Source: Diphasiastrum complanatum
Lineage: Eukaryota > Streptophyta > Lycopodiopsida > Lycopodiales > Lycopodiaceae
Length of the DNA stretch: 64,000 nt
Assembly (NCBI GenBank): GCA_029204225.1
Contig: CM055108.1
Location: forward strand, 49,180,996-49,244,995
Reading direction: 5' to 3'
The first letter of the stretch is position 1; each line of letters begins with the position of its first letter. Below are positions 58,895 through 64,000 of this stretch, piece after piece. The notes below the pieces were generated by a model, which ran no database searches, was not told where the DNA came from, and was given only the letters and a program-made list of their open reading frames with translations. The translations under genes and the position numbers were made by a program.

Positions 58895-59035
58895 GATCCT
58901 CACGACAACACAACACGAGACCATAGCAACCAACAATTAAACATGCTGCTCAATCGAGAAGTTCCTTGAGAACTTCTACATTATCACGACATTTACCAGA
59001 TCGATGATCAAACATAGACATTATATGAAATGAGT

Positions 59036-59265
59036 TATAACGATGCTATAACGATGGTTCAACGATGGATGTTCAACGATTTGGTGATTCGATTTGGTGT
59101 TATAACAATGGTTCAACGATGCTATAACGATGGTTCAACGATGGATGTTTCAACGATGTGGATGCTATAACATAATAACATTATTTTTATAACGATGGTT
59201 CCAACGATGGATGCTATAACATCCGTATCAGTGCTTCAACGATGTTTCAACGATGGATGGTTCAG
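59036..59265 (+). repeat. Imperfect repeats of AACGATGGTTCAACGATG
   Basis: TATAACGATGGTTCAACGATG-type units of about 20 bp recur roughly ten times with variable spacing. Confidence 0.8.
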
Positions 59266-60060
59266 AGACTTGCCTGTAGAAATACAAAGGAATCTGCCAC
59301 AGGCCCTTTCAAACCGTAGAGTCAAAGTTGTGACGACCAACGGTAAGGCCGAAATCTTTGATCCATTCTTTTACTTCGCAATCTAGAATTCGTAGCATAG
59401 CATCCAACGCGACTCAGACTAAAGGCTTCATAAAATGACTGAATGAAAACAAAACGCACAATTCAGACACTGATTGAGACAATCCACCCACTGTTACAAC
59501 AACTTCAGTTCATGAACAATCATGTAGTCATCCCATAATATTGCAGTTAAGACGAAGCCATTCCGTAACATTATGATTTATATGAAGGTATTCCATAATA
59601 TTGTGATTCAGACGAATGTGTTCCATAAAACTATATTTATTCAAAAGAGATATTATAGGAAATATTTTGAACTTGTTTGAAAATGTTTGCGTTGAATCCA
59701 ACTCCTTTAACGGGCAAGCCCACGTTCACGCTGCCGCTTGATCCATCTGTGAGATTTACAAACCTGAGCTGCCCTGCTGCTCTGCCTATGGACCGAGGGT
59801 CATGCCATCAGAGAGCTGGCTCTACTGCAATAGCGTAGAATGTCTGCAACCTGGTTGAGGGTGAGGTCGTTGCAGCCACTGGAGCAAGGGTTGCGTTGTC
59901 TATAGCGAGGAGGGTGAGGGCACTCTGTCCTTGACGACGCTGAAGAACGTGAACAACAGTAAACAAATTCATAGCAGAGTGAAATCATGTGAAGGTAACC
60001 ATAAACAAAAGGATTCAAGCTTCTTAAGTTACAAACTTTACCTTGTAGCATGGATATGGA
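59266..60060. other. Spacer with small repeats
   Basis: ATTCCATAATATTGTGATT-like units recur at about 59530-59640. The sense sequence VEIQRNLPQALSNRRVKVV (59275-59335) looks coding but has no assignable family. Confidence 0.4.
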
Positions 60061-60206
60061 TATGGATATTGCAGTTGGCGGATGCAATCAGAAAGAAGAG
60101 AGCAAGAAGACGATGGAGAGAGAGACCCGCCCATGCTATGGATATTGCAGTTGGCGGATGCAGTCAGAAAGAAGAAAGCAAGAAGACGATGGAGAGAGAG
60201 GCCCGC
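60061..60206 (+). repeat. Tandem duplication with 76-bp period upstream of SF1
   Basis: ATGGATATTGCAGTTGGCGG and the following 50 bp occur twice (60061 and 60137) with only a few differences. Confidence 0.9.
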
Positions 60207-60229
60207 ATCCCGCCTGCTCGCGATTGAGA

Positions 60230-60637
60230 GAAAGAGAGAGAGAACTGATCGAGAGAAAGACAGAGCGCGCGCGCATTTAGGGGGGGGGGGATTGAAATTG
60301 TGTGTGCGTGCGCCCAAAAAAAGAAAAAAAATTGGCTTCCAGGTGTTATTTTTCACACGCATAGGATCTTTCTCACGTTTTTTAACTTTTCGCGTTGTAA
60401 AAAGCGTGACATTTTTGGCGGGCAAAGAGTGACATTTTTTACGGCATGGCAACATTATCTCTCTAAAATAGTTTAACATATATGATGATGATGATGATGA
60501 TGATGATATGATATGTATATGTCTCATTCCCTTTCACTGGCTTTCTCTCTTTTTCTTGCTTTCTCTGTCTCTCTCTGTCTGTGTGTCTGTGTAGGGTTTG
60601 GAGTTGAGAGAGTTTGGCGTTGCATGCGGTGAAGGCG
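60230..60637 (+). promoter_or_regulatory. SF1 5' region: probable 5' UTR intron end and mini-uORF
   Basis: A long pyrimidine tract (about 60541-60590) ends GTCTGTGTAG at 60594, a good splice acceptor, 43 bp before the SF1 ATG. A (ATG)n-like GATGAT run lies at about 60482-60507. ATG CGG TGA at 60624-60632 is a two-codon upstream ORF ending five bases before the SF1 start. No TATA box is called. Confidence 0.45.
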
Positions 60638-63600
60638 ATGGTGGTCGAGCACGACGCGGCTGTAGCGGCAGCGCATGAATTAGGCATGATGGATGCTGCG
60701 CCAGCTCTGAGTTTAGATAGTGGCATGGTGATCGAGTTCCCCCCTTGGCAGCAGCAACAACAGGATGATGATACTGTAAAGCCTGTGGCAGACAGCGGAG
60801 TAGAACAGTATTTGGCTCAGAATGGTGAGCGCTCTGCTCAGAATGGGCCTTCTTCTTATTTAGGGTTTGAAAGTTGTGGCATGGTTGGCCAAGAAATGGC
60901 GCAGCCTGTTTGTTTGGAAGCAGATGAACAGAACTTTTCTGCAGGACAGCAAGATACGTATGAACAGAACGGTGAGGTGTTGGGAGTTCAAGAAGATGAT
61001 AAAGGCGCAATGGAGGGGTATGCAGGTGAGGAAGATTTCGGAACAGAGAGGGGGCATAGTAGGATTTTAGCGGTTGCAGGTGATGGTTATAGAGATGAAC
61101 AGATATATGACAATCATGCTGAAGAAGTGAAGGAAAAGGTTCGTAGCTCTGACGATACTGGAAAGACAGGCCATGAGGGTTTCTTATTCGAAAATGATGG
61201 CAAAGGTTTCGATGTAGATGGAGGCTACAAGCGTGAAGGCTTTACTTCAGAAAAAGATGGCAGGGGTTTTGATGCAAATGGTAGTCCTCAGCATGAAGGT
61301 TTTCCATTTGAAAAGGATGGCAGGGGTTTAGATGCAGATGGAAGCCGTCAACTTGAAGATTTATCATTAGAGAACGATGGCAAGGGTTCCAATGCAGATG
61401 GCAGTCCAAAGCATGAAGGTCTTACATTAGAAAAGGATCGCAAGGGTTCTGATGAAGGCGGCAGTCCACAGCATGAAGGAATGAAGATTGGCAAGTATTT
61501 CGATGCAGATGGAAGTCTTCACCATGACGGTTTACCATTAGAAAAAGATGGCAGGTGTTTAGATGCAGATGGAAGTGATCGTCATGAAGATCTGCCATTA
61601 GGAACAGATGGCAAGGGTTTAGATGCAGATCATAGTGGTCTCAATGAGGGTTTTCCATTAGAAAACAAGGGTTTTGACGTAGAAGGAAGCGCGCATCATG
61701 AGAGTTTTCCACTAAAAAAGGATGGCAAGAGTTTGAATCCAGACGTAAGCTCTTACCGTGGAGGTTTTCCATTCGAAAATGATGGGAAGGTTTTTGATGT
61801 AGATGGAAGTAACAAATCTGAAGGTGATATTTTGACCTCTACGCTGCATGGTAAGGTTTTAGAGGGTGCACACGCTTCTTTTCAAGATGTACAGACTCAT
61901 GACAATGATGTTAAAGTGGTCGAAGGAAATGTTCCTGGTTCTGATGATACTGAAATTACTGAACCTGGCGATTTATCATTAGAAAATAATGGCAAGGGTT
62001 TCAATGTAGCCCAAAACTGCAGATTTGATGGTGTTGATGATTCAATTCAACTGAAATATGGTAAGGTTTTAGCTGGTGCAGACGCTGTTATGGAAGATAA
62101 ACAGACAAATGACAGCTGCTCTCAACTAGTTGAGGAAAAAATTCCTGGATCCAATGACCCTGAAAAGGCTGACCACGGAGGTTTTCCGTTAGAAAAAGAT
62201 GACAAAGGTCTCGTGAATGGAAGTCATAGATTTGATGGTGGTAATTCTTCGACCTCTACGCGACCATCTCATTCTGTAGGAGTTGAAGATGATGCAGAAT
62301 CCAACCAGGCAGGCGATGGAAATACAGCAACATCTACACTAAGTAAGTATGAAAAGAAAAGGCGGAGTCGTTGGGACCCTCAACCTCAAGGTGATAGAGA
62401 TGGTAATGAAAATGAAGCTGCAGGATCTAAGAAGAGGAAATCTAGGTGGGAGTCAGATGAATGCAAGAACCCCCTATTAGCTCAGATCCAGCTTCCTGAT
62501 TTTGTGAAAGAGCTCACTGGCGGAGTTGATTTAGATCCAGAGATTCAGGCGCTCAACATTAAGTTACTGGAAGTCAGCAGAAGGTTACAGACTGGCCAGC
62601 TTTTTGAGGACAGACCAGATGGCATTCGATCTCCATCGCCTGAACCAGTCTATGACAATATGGGAATCAGAATCAACACTCGCGAATTCAGAGCTCGTGA
62701 GAAACTGACCCATGAAAGACAAGAAATCATTGCGCAGCTTATTGCAAAAAACCCTGCTTACAAACCCCCAGCTGATTACAAGCCTCCAAAGCTTTACAAG
62801 AAGTTACACATTCCAGTTAAAGATTATCCAGGATACAATTTCATTGGGCTCATTATAGGCCCTCGGGGAAATACACAAAAGAGGATGGAGAGAGAAACAG
62901 GCACAAAAATTGTGATTAGGGGTAAGGGATCTGTGAAGGAGGGAAGGTCACAACAAAGGCGAGAATTTAAGGCAGATTCATCTGAGAACGAAGATTTACA
63001 TGTGCTTATTGAAGCAGATAATCAGGAAGCCTTGGAAAAGGCTGGGACAATGATTGAAAAACTTCTTGTTCCTGTTGATGAAGTTATAAATGAGCACAAA
63101 AGAGCCCAATTGCGTGAACTTGCATCTCTGAATGGCACTGTTAGAGACGATGAGTTCTGCCGCCTATGTGGAGAATTGGGGCATCGACAATATGCTTGTC
63201 CGGCTCGACATTCAACTTTCAAGAGTGATGTTTCATGTAGAATTTGTGGTGATGGAGGTCACCCCACAGTAGACTGCCCCCTCAAGGGTTCTGTTCAAGG
63301 AAACAAGATGGATGATGAATACAAAAACTTCCTGGCAGAACTAGGAGGAGGTTCTGAAATTACAAATGGTGGTGGGGGGGTTTCTGCTTCTGACAGACAC
63401 AGTGGCACCCCACTTGCTCTTCCGGGACGACAAATGACTGGTGGTCAATGGGCTGGGGTTTCTTTATCAGGAGCCCCCGTGGGAGGTCTGCCAAATTTTC
63501 CTGGTGGTGGAATGGGGATGTCTGCAGGATCTAAAGCAGGTGGCGTTCAACAACAGCAAGGCTTTGGTGTCAATTCCTTTGCTCCCGGGACTGGGGGTGG

Positions 63601-64000
63601 CTTTCCTGCCAATAAGTTCACAAAAGATATGGATGATTCGAATCTCTATGTGGGATATTTACCAGCCTCTGTGGATGAAGATGGTTTGATGAGAATGTTT
63701 GCTCCTTTTGGAAGGGTGGAGAGTGTAAAGTTGATTAGGGATAAGTTGAATGGTTCGAGTAAAGGTTATGGCTTTGTGAAATATTCAAGTGCAGTTTCTG
63801 CAGCTCAGGCAGTTTCTCATATGAATGGTTATAGGGTCGATGGTAAAATGTTAGCTGTGAGAGTTGCCGGGAGGCAACATCCACCCGGACCTCCCGGAGG
63901 TCCATCACCTCACATGGACACGATGGGTGCTGGTGGTTACCCTTCCCAGCAGTATCAGCAACCACAGCAATCTCCTCATCCACCAGGTGGTGTTCCGATG
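60638..64000 (+). CDS. SF1: Splicing factor 1 / branchpoint-binding protein, 3' end beyond window
   Basis: Open from ATG 60638 to the window edge, 1121 codons without a stop. SF1/BBP binds the intron branchpoint RNA and U2AF in the early spliceosome, in the nucleus. Visible in order: acidic N-terminus; 20-residue tandem repeats (about 181-395); two U2AF-ligand-like Trp motifs, SRWDP (W579) and SRWES (W604); helix-hairpin region ([19 protein letters not shown], about 625) with [14 protein letters not shown] domain with [12 protein letters not shown] (about 735-746) and QUA2-like ERELASL segment; CCHC knuckles [14 protein letters not shown] (841) and [14 protein letters not shown] (867); Gly-rich linker; an RRM with NLYVGYL (1002) and SKGYGFVKY, a feature of plant SF1; then a Pro/Gln-rich tail. 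The N-terminal extension makes it longer than usual. The coding part seen has no intron. Confidence 0.95.
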   Translation, partial: MVVEHDAAVAAAHELGMMDAAPALSLDSGMVIEFPPWQQQQQDDDTVKPVADSGVEQYLAQNGERSAQNGPSSYLGFESCGMVGQEMAQPVCLEADEQNFSAGQQDTYEQNGEVLGVQEDDKGAMEGYAGEEDFGTERGHSRILAVAGDGYRDEQIYDNHAEEVKEKVRSSDDTGKTGHEGFLFENDGKGFDVDGGYKREGFTSEKDGRGFDANGSPQHEGFPFEKDGRGLDADGSRQLEDLSLENDGKGSNADGSPKHEGLTLEKDRKGSDEGGSPQHEGMKIGKYFDADGSLHHDGLPLEKDGRCLDADGSDRHEDLPLGTDGKGLDADHSGLNEGFPLENKGFDVEGSAHHESFPLKKDGKSLNPDVSSYRGGFPFENDGKVFDVDGSNKSEGDILTSTLHGKVLEGAHASFQDVQTHDNDVKVVEGNVPGSDDTEITEPGDLSLENNGKGFNVAQNCRFDGVDDSIQLKYGKVLAGADAVMEDKQTNDSCSQLVEEKIPGSNDPEKADHGGFPLEKDDKGLVNGSHRFDGGNSSTSTRPSHSVGVEDDAESNQAGDGNTATSTLSKYEKKRRSRWDPQPQGDRDGNENEAAGSKKRKSRWESDECKNPLLAQIQLPDFVKELTGGVDLDPEIQALNIKLLEVSRRLQTGQLFEDRPDGIRSPSPEPVYDNMGIRINTREFRAREKLTHERQEIIAQLIAKNPAYKPPADYKPPKLYKKLHIPVKDYPGYNFIGLIIGPRGNTQKRMERETGTKIVIRGKGSVKEGRSQQRREFKADSSENEDLHVLIEADNQEALEKAGTMIEKLLVPVDEVINEHKRAQLRELASLNGTVRDDEFCRLCGELGHRQYACPARHSTFKSDVSCRICGDGGHPTVDCPLKGSVQGNKMDDEYKNFLAELGGGSEITNGGGGVSASDRHSGTPLALPGRQMTGGQWAGVSLSGAPVGGLPNFPGGGMGMSAGSKAGGVQQQQGFGVNSFAPGTGGGFPANKFTKDMDDSNLYVGYLPASVDEDGLMRMFAPFGRVESVKLIRDKLNGSSKGYGFVKYSSAVSAAQAVSHMNGYRVDGKMLAVRVAGRQHPPGPPGGPSPHMDTMGAGGYPSQQYQQPQQSPHPPGGVPM
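61178..61823 (+). repeat. 60-bp coding minisatellite inside SF1 (about 11 units)
   Basis: Units of 60 bp encode GFPLEKDGKGFDADGS plus four variable residues ending HE. Nine of about eleven copies are full length; two are shortened by whole codons (16 and 18 residues), so the frame is always kept. Weaker echoes ([23 protein letters not shown]) follow at about 61970 and 62180. Confidence 0.95.

Noticed and set aside
59036-59265. CRISPR-like repeat array
   Set aside because: Units are imperfect, spacing is irregular and the context is a plant nuclear genome; a minisatellite is the simple reading.
60534-61010. 158-residue minus-strand ORF over the SF1 start
   Set aside because: Antisense to SF1 coding sequence and its pyrimidine tract; no domain.

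Overview
The window is nuclear DNA of a land plant with a large, retrotransposon-rich genome. Two single-copy plant genes are recognisable, a QWRF/AUGMIN8-type microtubule protein and splicing factor SF1/BBP. Almost everything else is LTR retrotransposon debris with tRNA-iMet type primer sites, SINE-like copies and very long pure (CT/GA)n arrays. The 9.6 kb TE-filled intron and the divergence of the QWRF protein suggest a fern, a gymnosperm or another large-genome lineage rather than a compact angiosperm. That is inference; no organelle or rRNA marker is present to settle it.

Layout. 1-5861: nearly complete Ty1/copia element with one TGA inside gag-pol. 6003-6122: (TC)n. 6565-9752: copia element with both LTRs and a 5-bp duplication, but with protease, integrase and RT deleted so that Gag runs into RNase H. 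9753-12949: decayed, unrecognised acidic ORF ending in an LTR with a 9-bp terminal inverted repeat. 13024-16237: pieces of an LTR family in both orientations around a decayed Ty3-like body. 16345-16806: G-box-containing repeat and (GA)n. 17.2-21.3 kb: remnants, including a copia RT-RNase H deletion fusion.

22.7-38.2 kb: QWRF gene on +, six coding exons, all introns phase 0. Intron 1 holds a minus-strand copia element whose gag is itself interrupted by a non-autonomous LTR element. 39.6 kb: 137-bp foldback. 41.0-43.9 kb: decayed gag with unusual zinc knuckles, abutting a minus-strand internally deleted copia. 44.9 and 46.4 kb: two copies of a SINE-like family in opposite orientation, each with target-site duplications. 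48.2-50.1 kb: LTR plus Tat/Athila-type primer site, followed by a KAE/GCCGAA minisatellite. 51.2-51.7 kb: two (CT)n arrays. 52.8-59.3 kb: copia protease scrap, a Ty3/gypsy element with a protease-to-RNase H deletion, its LTR, a second gag with unusual knuckles, and several minisatellites.

60.6-64.0 kb and beyond: SF1/BBP on +, a single open reading frame to the window edge, with a 20-residue tandem repeat in its N-terminal half. The QWRF and SF1 genes are unrelated in function and appear to be isolated genes between retroelement deposits. The recurring theme is internal deletion: four different elements kept their 5' and 3' coding ends but lost all or part of the polymerase centre.
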